Shown: positions 35,058 through 44,037, counted from the stretch's first letter. The stretch is 64,000 nucleotides of DNA from Bacillota bacterium (GCA_902363515.1 CABJAN010000007.1:62001-126000); one strand, 5' to 3'. Program-made: numbers and translations. Notes: generated by a model from the sequence alone, not told the origin.

Positions 35058-35086
35058 TTGCATTCCCCCCTGGTATCTGATAAAAT
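35058..35086 (+). promoter_or_regulatory. Promoter of the DUF1292 gene
   Basis: TTGCAT (35058-35063) and TAAAAT (35081-35086) are 17 bases apart, upstream of the gene at 35129. Confidence 0.7.
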
Positions 35087-35128
35087 ACAGAAAGAAAAAC
35101 TATTACATATAGAAGAAAGAGGTCAAAT

Positions 35129-35536
35129 ATGAGTGACGAAACTTATACAGCAAATTTAGAAAGCTGCAATCCAAGTGATTGTGCATCCTGTACAGCCAAC
35201 TGCTCCAGCGCCGGAGGACAAAATCAGGGAACCATTCCAAATGTTCCAAACCCAACCATTAAATTAACACTGGACGATGATTCTGTTTTAGAATGTGCTG
35301 TTTTAACCACTTTCCCGGTGGAAGAATTTGGGGAATACATTGCGTTAGTTCCTTTAAACAAAGATGGGAAAAATACTACAGGCGAAACCTATCTGTTCCG
35401 CTATGCAGAAGAAAATGATAACCCGGTTATCACCAATATTGAACGGGAAGATGAGTACATGGCAGCAGCAGAAGCCTTCCATGACTTCATCGCAAACCTG
35501 AAAAGCGAAACAGAACTTTCCGAAGAGGATAAATAG
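35129..35536 (+). CDS. DUF1292 protein with Cys-rich N-terminus
   Basis: 135 residues. Residues 11-27 contain four cysteines (CNPSDCASCTANC), a possible metal site. The rest is a DUF1292 (YrzB-like) domain, IKLTLDDDSVLECAVLTTFPVEEFGEYIALVPL followed by YLFRYAEENDNPVITNIEREDEYMAAAEAF. DUF1292 proteins are small, acidic, common in Firmicutes and of unknown function. The four-Cys extension is not part of the core domain. The gene is followed by the structured element in the terminator at 35545-35711. Confidence 0.85.
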   Translation: MSDETYTANLESCNPSDCASCTANCSSAGGQNQGTIPNVPNPTIKLTLDDDSVLECAVLTTFPVEEFGEYIALVPLNKDGKNTTGETYLFRYAEENDNPVITNIEREDEYMAAAEAFHDFIANLKSETELSEEDK

Positions 35537-35544
35537 TGAAGCTG

Positions 35545-35711
35545 AAAAGTAAGGGACTGTCGTATGATGACATAACATTTCGGAATATTTATACAGTTCC
35601 GGCGAATTTGCCGAGTACCCTTTGAGACTACAGGTTCAAAGGGAGCGCAGGCTGAGCTGGAAATGTATAAATATTCTCTATATGTCTTTCGTGCAACTGC
35701 CCCTTACTTTT
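35545..35711. repeat. Structured intergenic element, copy A, nested in a terminator stem
   Basis: The outer stem AAAAGTAAGGG (35545-35555) pairs with CCCTTACTTTT (35701-35711), and GACATA (35569) with TATGTC (35681). The core is a long stem, GAATATTTATACA (35583-35595) with TGTATAAATATTC (35664-35676), plus TTCC/GGAA. Inside are GGC-GAATTT-GCC (35601-35612), CCCTTTGA/TCAAAGGG (35618-35643) with TACAG in the loop, and a GCGCAGGCTGAGC strand. Copies B and C share these loops. Its right arm contains the dut stop. Confidence 0.75.
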
Positions 35712-36219
35712 TAGTTGTACTTCCTAAACCGCCATTTCTCACTGCTGTGGCATCATCATCTTCCGTAATGCCGTATTCCAGGAAAATCCCTTGGGCAAAT
35801 CCGGTTCCGGCAGCCACATTTACCGTTTTTCCTTCATTGGAATCATTGGTAATTTTTATAAAAATGTGACCCTCATTGTCTGAATAAAAATAGTCGCTGT
35901 CAATAATTCCTACCGTATTATTTAACTGCAAACGATATTTAAACCCAAGACCGCTTCTCGGATAAATCTTTAAGACCCATCCAAGTTCCATTTCTGCCCG
36001 GATACCGGTTGGCATTTTCAGTGTTTCCCCTGGTTTCAGTTCAAAATCCACAGGGCTGAAAAAGTCATAGCCAGCGCTTCCTGCAGTAGCTCTTTTGGGC
36101 AGCTTAATATTTTCATAAATGCTTTTGATGGTTGCTTCCTCTGTGCCTGGAAAAGCATCCTTCCAGCCTTCTAAAAATTGTTCTTCACTTACCTTATGAA
36201 ATTTTGCAATCCGTTTCAT
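35704..36219 (-). CDS. dut: dUTP diphosphatase (trimeric dUTPase)
   Basis: 171 residues. Motif 1 is AGSAGYDFFSP, motif 2 is YPRSGLGFKYRLQLNN, motif 3 is GIIDSDYF (catalytic Asp), and the C-terminal arm is RNGGLGSTTKK, the nucleotide-covering motif 5. A 40-residue N-terminal extension precedes motif 1. It converts dUTP to dUMP and pyrophosphate, keeping uracil out of DNA. It starts 8 bases after nrdG, so two deoxynucleotide genes are co-transcribed. Confidence 0.93.
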   Translation of the reverse strand: MKRIAKFHKVSEEQFLEGWKDAFPGTEEATIKSIYENIKLPKRATAGSAGYDFFSPVDFELKPGETLKMPTGIRAEMELGWVLKIYPRSGLGFKYRLQLNNTVGIIDSDYFYSDNEGHIFIKITNDSNEGKTVNVAAGTGFAQGIFLEYGITEDDDATAVRNGGLGSTTKK

Positions 36220-36227
36220 AATTCCTC

Positions 36228-36725
36228 CTAATCGTGCAGCACCACACTGCCTGCTTCTAATGATTTTTTCACATCAACCACTCTCTGGTTTGTGCTTCCC
36301 TTCCATTTCAGGGAAACATCCCTTTGTTCCAGAATAAATTTTCCATCTACCACAACATCCAAATAGGACAGAATCTCCAAATCCTGTATTTCTTCCCAAA
36401 AATACCCGGTATACAGCCAGATGGTTTTCTTTGGATATTTTTCTTTTAATTCTTTTGCAAAGGCAGTAACTTCCAGGCGATTGCCCCGATAGAGAGGGTC
36501 TCCTCCTGAAAAAGTAATTCCTGCTACATAAGATTTTCCCATCTGCTCATAAATTTCCTCTTTGGCAGTCTCATCAAATTCCAGACCGCCTTTTGGATCC
36601 CAGGTAATGGGATTCTGGCATCCTTTACACCCATGGCTGCATCCCGCTACCCAAAGTACCACCCGAAGTCCGTCTCCGTTTAACATATCTTCTTTCGTAA
36701 TATTGTGATACCGCATGTATGTCAC
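36228..36725 (-). CDS. nrdG: Anaerobic ribonucleotide reductase activating protein
   Basis: A 165-residue radical-SAM activase. The iron-sulfur cysteines are Cys29, Cys33 and Cys36 in AGCSHGCKGC, and the SAM-binding GGDP is in GITFSGGDPLYRGN. It generates the glycyl radical on NrdD. The nrdD gene, usually adjacent, is not in this part of the window, so the activase is separated from its partner. It is followed by dut. Confidence 0.93.
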   Translation of the reverse strand: MTYMRYHNITKEDMLNGDGLRVVLWVAGCSHGCKGCQNPITWDPKGGLEFDETAKEEIYEQMGKSYVAGITFSGGDPLYRGNRLEVTAFAKELKEKYPKKTIWLYTGYFWEEIQDLEILSYLDVVVDGKFILEQRDVSLKWKGSTNQRVVDVKKSLEAGSVVLHD

Positions 36726-36754
36726 CTCTTCGTCTCTTAAACAAAAAGAGTTAA

Positions 36755-36829
36755 TGCATTAAATACAGATCAGGAATATTGATACAGTTCCGGCGAATGT
36801 ACCAATATTCTGAAATGCTGCTTAATGCA
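36755..36829. repeat. Structured intergenic element, copy B (internally deleted)
   Basis: GGAATATTGATACAGTTCC and GGCGAATGTACC (36773-36802) match copy A over about 30 bases with three differences. The central CTTTGA hairpin is missing. The stem closes as GAATATTG (36774-36781) with CAATATTC (36803-36810), and outside it TGCATTAA (36755-36762) pairs with TTAATGCA (36822-36829). It lies between pnp and nrdG. Confidence 0.65.
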
Positions 36830-36857
36830 ATAACCCCTCTCTTCCTAATTTATCTTT

Positions 36858-38951
36858 TTATGCTTCTTCCTGAACGTCTTTCATGCTGAAGCTGATGCGT
36901 CCCATTTTATCTTTTCCAAGGCATACTACTTTTACTACATCTCCAAGGGAAAGAACATCTTCTACTTTGTTGATTCTTTCTTTGGCAATTTTAGAAATGT
37001 GAACCATTCCTTCTTTTCCAGGAGCAAATTCCAGGAATGCGCCAAATTCTTTGATGCTGATTACTTTTCCTGTGAAAATCTGTCCTTCTTCAAAATCTGT
37101 GGTAATAGTTTTAATATATTCAATGGCTTTGTCCATCATCTGCTGGTCAGTACCACATACAGAAACTGCACCGCTGTCATCAATATCAATCTTTACACCT
37201 GTTTCGTCAATAATGGCATTGATGGTTTTACCTCTCTGTCCTACTACATCGCCGATTTTTTCAGGGTCAATCTGAATCTGAACAATCTTTGGAGCATATT
37301 TGCTCACAGTTTTGCGCGGTTCGGCAATACATTTTTCCATTACTTCTGTCAGGATGTATTCTCTTGCTTCTTTGGTTCTGGCAATAGCTTCTTCAATAAT
37401 CTGTCTTGTCAAACCGTGAATTTTAATATCCATCTGGATTGCTGTAATACCGTCATGAGTACCAGCCACCTTAAAGTCCATGTCTCCGAAGAAGTCTTCC
37501 AGACCCTGGATATCAGTGAGTACCAGATAATCATCATCTGTTTCCCCTGTTACCAGACCACAGGAAATACCAGCTACCGGTTTCTTAATTGGCACGCCTG
37601 CTGCCATAAGAGACATGGTAGATGCGCAGATACTAGCCTGAGAAGTAGAACCATTGGATTCAAAAGTCTCAGATACAGTACGGATAGCATATGGGAACTC
37701 TTCTACTCCAGGAATCACTGGAACCAAAGCTCTCTCAGCCAACGCTCCATGACCGATTTCACGGCGTCCCGGTCCTCTGGATGGTTTTGTCTCACCTACA
37801 GAGTAGGATGGGAAATTATAGTGGTGCATATAGCGTTTGCTTACTTCAAACTCATCCAGTCCATCCAGTCTCTGTGCTTCTGATAATGGAGCCAGAGTAG
37901 TAATAGTACAAATCTGAGTCTGTCCTCTTGTAAACATGGCAGAACCATGAACTCTTGGTACAATATCTGTTTCTGCTGCCAGAGGACGAATCTGTGTGAT
38001 TGCTCTTCCGTCCGGACGTTTGTGATCTTTTAAAATCATCTTACGAACCGTCTTTTTCTGATACTGGTATACAGCTTCACCAAGAACTGCCAGCCATTCT
38101 TCATTTTCGGCAAATGCTTCTTCTAATTTTTCTGTAATCTGACGGATGTTTTCCTCACGAACCTGTTTTTCATCTGTGAAAACAGCTTCTTCCATTTCTT
38201 CCGGTGTTACAATCTCTTTGATTGCTGCAAATAATTCTTCCGGAACAGCACAGCTTTCATAAGCATGTTTTTCTTTTCCGCATTCTGCAACAATGGTATC
38301 AATAAAAACAATGATTTCCTGATTTACTTCATGAGCCTTGAAGATTGCTTCAATCATCTTATCTTCCGGAATCTCATTAGCGCCAGCTTCAATCATAATG
38401 ACTTTTTCTCTGGTAGATGCAACAGTAAGCTGTAAATCAGAGATTTCCTTCTGTGCCAGGGATGGGTTCACTACAAATTCTCCGTTTACCATACCAATCT
38501 GGGTTGCAGCACATGGACCGTCAAAAGGAATATCAGAGATGCAGGTAGCAATAGAAGAACCAATCATAGCTACTACTTCCGGGTTACATTCCGGGTCAAC
38601 TGCCATAACCATATTGTTTAAAGTTACGTCATTTCTGTAATCCTTTGGGAATAACGGACGCATAGGACGATCAATGACACGGGATGTTAGGATTGCATGT
38701 TCACTTGCTTTTCCTTCTCTTTTATTAAATCCTCCCGGAATTTTTCCTACAGCATACATTTTTTCTTCGTATTCCACACTTAATGGGAAGAAATCAATTC
38801 CTTCTCTTGGTTTATCGGATGCAGTTGCAGTACACAAAAGGGTAGTGTCTCCATAATGCATAAACGCTGCGCCATTGGCCTGTTTTGCCACACGTCCGAT
38901 ATCTACGGTCAGGGTTCTGCCTGCCAGATTCATTGAAAAACTCTTGTACAT
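36858..38951 (-). CDS. pnp: Polynucleotide phosphorylase
   Basis: A 697-residue enzyme with two RNase PH cores, the second containing GRREIGHGALAERAL, then a KH domain (IDPEKIGDVVGQRGKTINAIIDETG) and a C-terminal S1 domain (GQIFTGKVISIKEFGAFLEFAPGKEGMVHIS). It degrades RNA 3' to 5' phosphorolytically. The start MYKSFSM at 38951 has AAAGGAG 7 bases upstream; the earlier in-frame ATG at 38969 overlaps this site. It follows rpsO in the conserved rpsO-pnp order, with a leader hairpin that may serve autoregulation. Confidence 0.96.
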   Translation of the reverse strand: MYKSFSMNLAGRTLTVDIGRVAKQANGAAFMHYGDTTLLCTATASDKPREGIDFFPLSVEYEEKMYAVGKIPGGFNKREGKASEHAILTSRVIDRPMRPLFPKDYRNDVTLNNMVMAVDPECNPEVVAMIGSSIATCISDIPFDGPCAATQIGMVNGEFVVNPSLAQKEISDLQLTVASTREKVIMIEAGANEIPEDKMIEAIFKAHEVNQEIIVFIDTIVAECGKEKHAYESCAVPEELFAAIKEIVTPEEMEEAVFTDEKQVREENIRQITEKLEEAFAENEEWLAVLGEAVYQYQKKTVRKMILKDHKRPDGRAITQIRPLAAETDIVPRVHGSAMFTRGQTQICTITTLAPLSEAQRLDGLDEFEVSKRYMHHYNFPSYSVGETKPSRGPGRREIGHGALAERALVPVIPGVEEFPYAIRTVSETFESNGSTSQASICASTMSLMAAGVPIKKPVAGISCGLVTGETDDDYLVLTDIQGLEDFFGDMDFKVAGTHDGITAIQMDIKIHGLTRQIIEEAIARTKEAREYILTEVMEKCIAEPRKTVSKYAPKIVQIQIDPEKIGDVVGQRGKTINAIIDETGVKIDIDDSGAVSVCGTDQQMMDKAIEYIKTITTDFEEGQIFTGKVISIKEFGAFLEFAPGKEGMVHISKIAKERINKVEDVLSLGDVVKVVCLGKDKMGRISFSMKDVQEEA

Positions 38952-39019
38952 ATTTTTTCTCCTTTTCATTCTTATGGCATGCTTCTAAAAAGCAATGTTT
39001 TTTCTTTCTGTCCGAAACA

Positions 39020-39056
39020 ACTGAAAAAAGCACTTTGGACAAATACGCTTTTCAGT
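39020..39056 (-). promoter_or_regulatory. Leader hairpin between rpsO and pnp
   Basis: On the minus strand ACTGAAAAGC (39047-39056) pairs with GCTTTTTTCAGT (39020-39031), 69 bases upstream of the pnp start. PNPase autoregulation acts through a leader stem in other bacteria, so a similar role is possible. Confidence 0.45.
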
Positions 39057-39105
39057 GGTCTCGGTACCAGAATTCTTCTGCCCTTTTGAAAATGCCTTCT
39101 TCGTG

Positions 39106-39132
39106 AAAAACAGGGCGGAAATTTTCCCGCCC
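39106..39132 (-). terminator. Terminator/attenuator after rpsO
   Basis: GGGCGG and CCGCCC pair on the minus strand, followed by TGTTTTT, 17 bases beyond the rpsO stop. It should reduce read-through into pnp. Confidence 0.75.
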
Positions 39133-39148
39133 CGTCTCCTGGTTCTGA

Positions 39149-39415
39149 TTATTTTCTAAGACCTAAACGCTCAATTAAAGCACGGTATCTTTCAATATCA
39201 GTTTTCTTCAGATATGCAAGTAATCCACGTCTCTGACCTACCATTTTCAGAAGACCTCTTCTGGAATGATGATCTTTGTGGTTGTTCTTTAAGTGCTCTG
39301 TGAGCTCCTGGATTCTGGCTGTTAAAACAGCAACCTGTACTTCCGGTGAACCTGTGTCACCTGGTGTTCTTGCATATTCTGCCATAATAGCCTGTTTCTT
39401 TTCTTTAGAAATCAT
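39149..39415 (-). CDS. rpsO: 30S ribosomal protein S15
   Basis: 88 residues, the standard S15 length. [35 protein letters not shown] and [20 protein letters not shown] are the 16S rRNA-binding helices. The ATG at 39415 has GGAGG 8 bases upstream; an in-frame ATG at 39430 overlaps this site. It binds 16S rRNA early in 30S assembly. It has its own promoter and a leader of about 100 bases that could be an S15 autoregulatory site. Confidence 0.96.
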   Translation of the reverse strand: MISKEKKQAIMAEYARTPGDTGSPEVQVAVLTARIQELTEHLKNNHKDHHSRRGLLKMVGQRRGLLAYLKKTDIERYRALIERLGLRK

Positions 39416-39523
39416 GTTTGTTTCCTCCATTAATTTTTTATCATCTCTCTGTTGGAAATCGCCAGTGATTAAGAAATGGTTGGAGATTCCTGTTTCTGAA
39501 CCATGGCTGTTCTCAACGTTCTG

Positions 39524-39552
39524 AGTATACCACAGGAACCGTAGGTTGTAAA
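39524..39552 (-). promoter_or_regulatory. rpsO: Promoter of rpsO-pnp with ~100-base leader
   Basis: TTTACA (39547-39552) and TATACT (39524-39529) are 17 bases apart on the minus strand. The leader to the ATG at 39415 can form several short stems, such as GGAAATC/GATTTCC-type pairings, compatible with S15 feedback control. Confidence 0.7.
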
Positions 39553-39574
39553 GACTCTTTCTGATTTTCCTTCT

Positions 39575-40327
39575 TTATATAAGCCGAACGCCCCAGACAG
39601 CATTCTGCCAGTTTACCGGAGATATTTTAATACCCGTAGCAGCGCTGCTGGCATGTACAACTTGTCCGTTTCCAAGATATAAGACCACATGGTAAATAGC
39701 TCCTCCATCTGCGTAAAAAATCAAATCCCCTGTCTGAAGCTGTTCCAGGGACACTCTGGTTCCTGCCTGTGCCTGATCTGCTGCAACTCTTGGCAGAGAA
39801 ATCCCAAAATTTCTGTATACACTCTGGACAAAGCCGGAGCAGTCTGCGCCGCTTGTCAGACTGGTTCCGCCCCAAACATAGGGATTGCCCACAAATTGCA
39901 GTGCAAAGTCGGCAATCTCCTGTCCTTTTCCGGCTGTATTCATTTCTACGTTTTCTACTTTGTATGCATAGACAGGTTCTTCTCTGCCTGTACGTCTTAA
40001 ATAAGTTTCCTGATTCATACCTGTTTCCAGATATGATTTGTACACATACCCTTCTATTTCTTCTGACTCAATATAACACCACGCGCCCTCTTCCTTTTTG
40101 ACCTCACAATATCCGTCTTTGGGAAGCCGGGCAATTACTGGGTATTCCATTCCCGCGCCTTCCCGGATATTTAAGCAAGTGGAAACTTCTGCATATGCCA
40201 CCTGATTTTCTTCCGGCATTTCCTCCGGCGCACCGTAAACAGTTCCGGTAAAAGCCAAAATACCTGCCAGAATCCCTCCCATACCAAAAATCCGTTTATG
40301 CTGTAACCGCTGTTTTAATTTCTGCAT
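39575..40327 (-). CDS. NlpC/P60 endopeptidase with SH3 domain, exported
   Basis: 250 residues. A signal peptide (GMGGILAGILAFTGTVYGA) is followed by a bacterial SH3 domain (residues about 45-105, CLNIREGAGMEYPVIARLPKDGYCEV) and an NlpC/P60 domain. The catalytic Cys is in GADCSGFVQSVYRNFG and the His in IYHVVLYLGNG. It cleaves peptide stems of peptidoglycan. It is transcribed after the Na/Pi gene, but a strong terminator separates them. Confidence 0.92.
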   Translation of the reverse strand: MQKLKQRLQHKRIFGMGGILAGILAFTGTVYGAPEEMPEENQVAYAEVSTCLNIREGAGMEYPVIARLPKDGYCEVKKEEGAWCYIESEEIEGYVYKSYLETGMNQETYLRRTGREEPVYAYKVENVEMNTAGKGQEIADFALQFVGNPYVWGGTSLTSGADCSGFVQSVYRNFGISLPRVAADQAQAGTRVSLEQLQTGDLIFYADGGAIYHVVLYLGNGQVVHASSAATGIKISPVNWQNAVWGVRLI

Positions 40328-40349
40328 CCTATACTCCTTTACAAAAGTT

Positions 40350-40421
40350 TTCTGTTAAAAAACGTAAAGAGGCTGCTGCAATGTCTGCCGGATTTTCCGG
40401 CGCGCTTTTTGCAGCAACCTC
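40350..40421 (-). terminator. Terminator with nested hairpin after the Na/Pi gene
   Basis: The outer stem GAGGTTGCTGCA/TGCAGCAGCCTC (40410-40421 with 40369-40380) encloses a second perfect hairpin, GCCGGA/TCCGGC (40387-40401). A TTTACGTTTTTT tail follows on the minus strand. Confidence 0.8.
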
Positions 40422-40449
40422 ATCTTTTGTATTTGTTGTATGGTTTTTG

Positions 40450-42117
40450 TTATTTTGTATTTCCTGTGGTATGGAAACCGGAAAGCTCTTCCGGCTCTTC
40501 ATCCAGAATGGAAAAAGCAATGTTGGTGGCATGATCTGCCACTCTTTCCAATCCTGAAATCAAATCAGAAAAAATCATACCAGCCTCAGGGGTACACTGA
40601 TTCCTGGTCAGACGCTGTACATGGGATTCCTGCATATCCCGCTCCATCTGGTCAATGCGGTCCTCCAGCTCCAGAATTTCCTGCAAGTGCTTCCGGTCAT
40701 TTTGGGAAAACATATCCATGGAATACTGCATAATCCGGATAACACTGTCCAGCATCCTGGAAAGCTCACTTTGAGCCTCCTGGCTAAACTGAATGTTTTT
40801 TTCTTTTCTTGTCACAGCAGAATCTGCCACATTTTCCGCATGATCCCCGATTCTTTCAATATCATTGACTACGTGGAACAATCCGCCGATATTCTTAATA
40901 TCATCAATAGGCAGACTGCTCTGGTTAATGCTTACCAGATAGTTTGTAATGGCATGATTCATGTAATTTATATTTTTTTCTGTTTCATAGACCTTTTGAA
41001 TCTCCTGCTCATCCAGAGTAATCAGGGCATTCATGGCTCTTGTAAGATTGGTAGCCGCCAGATTTGCCATGCGGTCCAGCTCTTTTGTCACTTCCACAAC
41101 TGCTGTACTTGGTGAGAATACGCTGGAAGGGCCTATGTACTCCAACTGAAAGCCTTCTTTCTTCTTCTCTGTTCCCCTATCCGGAATAAACAGATAAGTA
41201 AGCTTTACAAGCCACTGTGCAAATGGGAACAAAATGATCAACTGGAAGACTTTAAAGAAGGTATGGGCATTTGCCACACATCTTCCTACGTTATTGCCGG
41301 AAATCTGACGGATTCCCGCTTCAATCCAATTTTCACCAACCAACAGAATCACAGCAATCACGATAGTTCCTATTACATTAAACAAGAAGTGAATCATTGC
41401 TGCGCGTTTTGCGTCTTTGTTGCCGCTGACACTTGCCAGAAGCGCTGTGGTACAGGAACCGATATTACATCCCAGAATAATGTAAAAACAAATCCACAGA
41501 GGAAGCAATCCTTGCTGTGCCATTAAAAGTACGATGCTGACCGTTACAGAAGAGCTCTGGATAATTGCAGTAACCACAAAACCAATCAAAATTCCTAAAA
41601 GGGGATTATTCAGTCCGGCAAGGAGATCCACTACAAAGGGGGACTCTTTCATCCCTTCCATGCTTCCTGACATTAGAGACAGACCCATGAAAAGCACACC
41701 AAAGCCCACAATGACTTCCCCAACCTGTTTGATTTTCTGATTCTTGCAGAACATGGTAACCACAACACCGCAAATGAGGAACACCGGCGCTGCCTGTGAC
41801 AGATTAAAGGCCACAAGCTGGGACGTAATGGTAGTACCTACATTGGCTCCCATAATAATTCCAGCCGCCTGAACCAGGTTCATAAGGCCTGCGTTTACAA
41901 AGCTGACTACCATAACCGTAGTGGCGCTGGAAGACTGTACAATAGCACAAAACAACATTCCAAACAGCATTCCGATAAATCGGTTCTTGGTAAAGAAAGC
42001 CAGGAACCCCCTCATCTTTGCTCCTGCTGCTTTCTCTATGCTGTCACTCATGACCGTCATACCATATAAAAACAGTCCAAGCCCTCCAACCAGCGACAAT
42101 ATGTTTTCTATACTCAT
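40450..42117 (-). CDS. Na+/phosphate cotransporter with PhoU-like domain
   Basis: 555 residues. Two Na/Pi repeats each carry a QSSS motif (AIVQSSSATTVMVVSF near 60 and AIIQSSSVTVSIVLLM near 190), the substrate site of the NptA/PNaS family. The cytoplasmic C-terminal 210 residues are helical and PhoU-like (NDIERIGDHAENVADSA, ISGLERVADHATNIAFSI). It imports phosphate with sodium. It lies 82 bases downstream of ribF and may be read from the translation operon. Confidence 0.92.
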   Translation of the reverse strand: MSIENILSLVGGLGLFLYGMTVMSDSIEKAAGAKMRGFLAFFTKNRFIGMLFGMLFCAIVQSSSATTVMVVSFVNAGLMNLVQAAGIIMGANVGTTITSQLVAFNLSQAAPVFLICGVVVTMFCKNQKIKQVGEVIVGFGVLFMGLSLMSGSMEGMKESPFVVDLLAGLNNPLLGILIGFVVTAIIQSSSVTVSIVLLMAQQGLLPLWICFYIILGCNIGSCTTALLASVSGNKDAKRAAMIHFLFNVIGTIVIAVILLVGENWIEAGIRQISGNNVGRCVANAHTFFKVFQLIILFPFAQWLVKLTYLFIPDRGTEKKKEGFQLEYIGPSSVFSPSTAVVEVTKELDRMANLAATNLTRAMNALITLDEQEIQKVYETEKNINYMNHAITNYLVSINQSSLPIDDIKNIGGLFHVVNDIERIGDHAENVADSAVTRKEKNIQFSQEAQSELSRMLDSVIRIMQYSMDMFSQNDRKHLQEILELEDRIDQMERDMQESHVQRLTRNQCTPEAGMIFSDLISGLERVADHATNIAFSILDEEPEELSGFHTTGNTK

Positions 42118-42199
42118 GTTTTTCTCCTTCGTAATAAGACGGACAGGCTGCCACCCGTCCTTACTTTAAGCATAACGAATGTTTCCCTGCTTGTCCATA

Positions 42200-43117
42200 T
42201 TATTTTTCAAAAAAACTTCGACCTGTTTCTACATCCCTGTCCAACTGTTTCTTTAATTCTTCCAAAGATGCAAATTTTTTCTCTGGTCTTAAATATTTGT
42301 AAAAACGCACCTCAGCCTCTTGTCCGTATAAGTCCTCATTGCAGGCAAAGAGATAGGTCTCAACCCCCAAAAAGTTTTCTTTCACAGTTGGTTTATATCC
42401 TACATTGGTGATTCCCTGATAAACACGGTTTCCAATCAAAGACTGGGTAATATAAACCCCATTTGGGGGAAGTTTTTTCACCTTTGGAGGAATGAGATTT
42501 GCAGTAGGAATCCCAATAGTTCTTCCAAGCTGCCGCCCGTGGACAATCTCTCCCCTGGTAAAGTAAGGATATCCAAGCAAGTCATTTACCTTTTCCATAT
42601 TGCCTTTTTCCAGTTCTTCTCTTATATAGGTACTGCTGATATCTAGATTTCCATCTTTTTCCTTCTCCAGAACCTGTACCTGAAAGCCATAAATTTCCCC
42701 AAGTTCAGCCAGCATCCTGGGATTTCCCCTGCGTTCATAGCCAAACCGGAAATCCGGGCCAACTGCCACAAACCCGGTCTGAAGCCTGTCAACTAAATAT
42801 TCCTTCACAAACTGCTCTGGCTCCATATGCATCAGTTCATCTGTAAAAGGACATTCTGCCAGAATATCCACGCCAAATGCTTCTGCCAGTTCTCTTCGTT
42901 CTTCATAGGTCAGAAGAAACTTAGGCGGCATATGCAGCATATGACTTCTTGGGGGAACATCAAAAGTAAACACCACGGTTCTCCACTGTTTCTGTTTATG
43001 CGCTTGTATACATTCGATTAATTTCTGATGGCCTCTGTGAAGTCCGTCAAATTTCCCCAGGGTTACTGCACTTTTCCAAGGAGCTTTTACATGAGGAATC
43101 TGTGTTGTATAAATCAT
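42200..43117 (-). CDS. ribF: Bifunctional riboflavin kinase/FAD synthetase
   Basis: 305 residues. The N-terminal FAD synthetase domain has VTLGKFDGLHRGHQKLI and VGPDFRFGYERRGNP. The C-terminal flavokinase domain has GRTIGIPTANLIPP and GVYITQSLIGNRVYQGITNVGYKPTV. It makes FMN and then FAD from riboflavin and ATP. The start overlaps the truB stop by 4 bases (ATGA coupling), the usual truB-ribF arrangement. Confidence 0.95.
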   Translation of the reverse strand: MIYTTQIPHVKAPWKSAVTLGKFDGLHRGHQKLIECIQAHKQKQWRTVVFTFDVPPRSHMLHMPPKFLLTYEERRELAEAFGVDILAECPFTDELMHMEPEQFVKEYLVDRLQTGFVAVGPDFRFGYERRGNPRMLAELGEIYGFQVQVLEKEKDGNLDISSTYIREELEKGNMEKVNDLLGYPYFTRGEIVHGRQLGRTIGIPTANLIPPKVKKLPPNGVYITQSLIGNRVYQGITNVGYKPTVKENFLGVETYLFACNEDLYGQEAEVRFYKYLRPEKKFASLEELKKQLDRDVETGRSFFEK

Positions 43118-44028
43118 AATTTCTCCTTATTATGCCGGAAATCCTCCGGGGTACAGAAAATCCGTTCCGGCTTATACTGGCGCGTCTCCTCCTGATACGC
43201 ATAAATCCCAACAAAAACATGGGTACTGGTATACATCCTTACCCTTTGAAACCTCTGCTGCTTCCTGTCAGGAACCGGGTTTCCGTTTTCCAGTAATTTA
43301 TCCAATCTGGGCTCTGTTTCATAAGCCGGCAGATGAGAAAACATTTCTTCCACTGTAACAATCCGTTCCAAAATCCGTCCCTCTTTTGCCAGAGCTTCAA
43401 TCTCTGAAAGTTTCAGACTGTCAGAAAGATGAAACCGGTCTACCTGGGTTCGAAGGAGTTTGTCCATACAACCTCCGCAGCCCAGTTTTTCCCCAATATC
43501 ATAACACAAAGTACGGATATAAGTTCCTTTGGAACAGGTGACAGAAAAGGTTACATAGGGCAGTGAAATTTCCTGAAGCTGTATGTCATAAAAAGTTACC
43601 GGTCTTGGCTTACGCTCAATTTCTATGCCTTCTCTTGCCAGCTCATATAATTTCTTCCCCTGGACTTTCAGCGCAGAATACATGGGAGGAATCTGCATCT
43701 GTTCTCCCAGAAAGCTCTCCATACATGCCCTGACTTCCTCGTCTGTACAGGAGACCAAAGTTTCCTTTAGAATCCTTCCTGACTTATCCTGGGTATCCGT
43801 TGTGATTCCCAGATGCAGCACTGCCTCATAGGTTTTTCGCTTATCTGTCAGCATGGAACAAAGCTTTGTTCCTTTTCCAAGACACACAGGAAGCACCCCT
43901 TCTGCATCCGGATCCAGAGTTCCTGTATGCCCGATTTTCTTCTGCTTTAAAATTCCGCGCAGTTTTGCTACCACATCATGAGATGTGTAGCCTTTTTCTT
44001 TATATACATTAATGATTCCGTTTAGCAT
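43114..44028 (-). CDS. truB: tRNA pseudouridine(55) synthase
   Basis: 304 residues. The opening NGIINVYKEKGYTSHDVV and the catalytic GHTGTLDPDAEGVLPVCLGKGTK (Asp39 in the GTLDP motif) define TruB. The C-terminal part is less conserved. It makes pseudouridine 55 in the T arm of tRNA. It lies 10 bases after nrnA. Confidence 0.95.
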   Translation of the reverse strand: MLNGIINVYKEKGYTSHDVVAKLRGILKQKKIGHTGTLDPDAEGVLPVCLGKGTKLCSMLTDKRKTYEAVLHLGITTDTQDKSGRILKETLVSCTDEEVRACMESFLGEQMQIPPMYSALKVQGKKLYELAREGIEIERKPRPVTFYDIQLQEISLPYVTFSVTCSKGTYIRTLCYDIGEKLGCGGCMDKLLRTQVDRFHLSDSLKLSEIEALAKEGRILERIVTVEEMFSHLPAYETEPRLDKLLENGNPVPDRKQQRFQRVRMYTSTHVFVGIYAYQEETRQYKPERIFCTPEDFRHNKEKL

Positions 44029-44037
44029 GAATGTTTC

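Noticed and set aside
40329..40532. Minus-strand 67-codon frame between the Na/Pi and NlpC genes
   Set aside because: It consists largely of the terminator hairpin and the 3' end of the Na/Pi gene.
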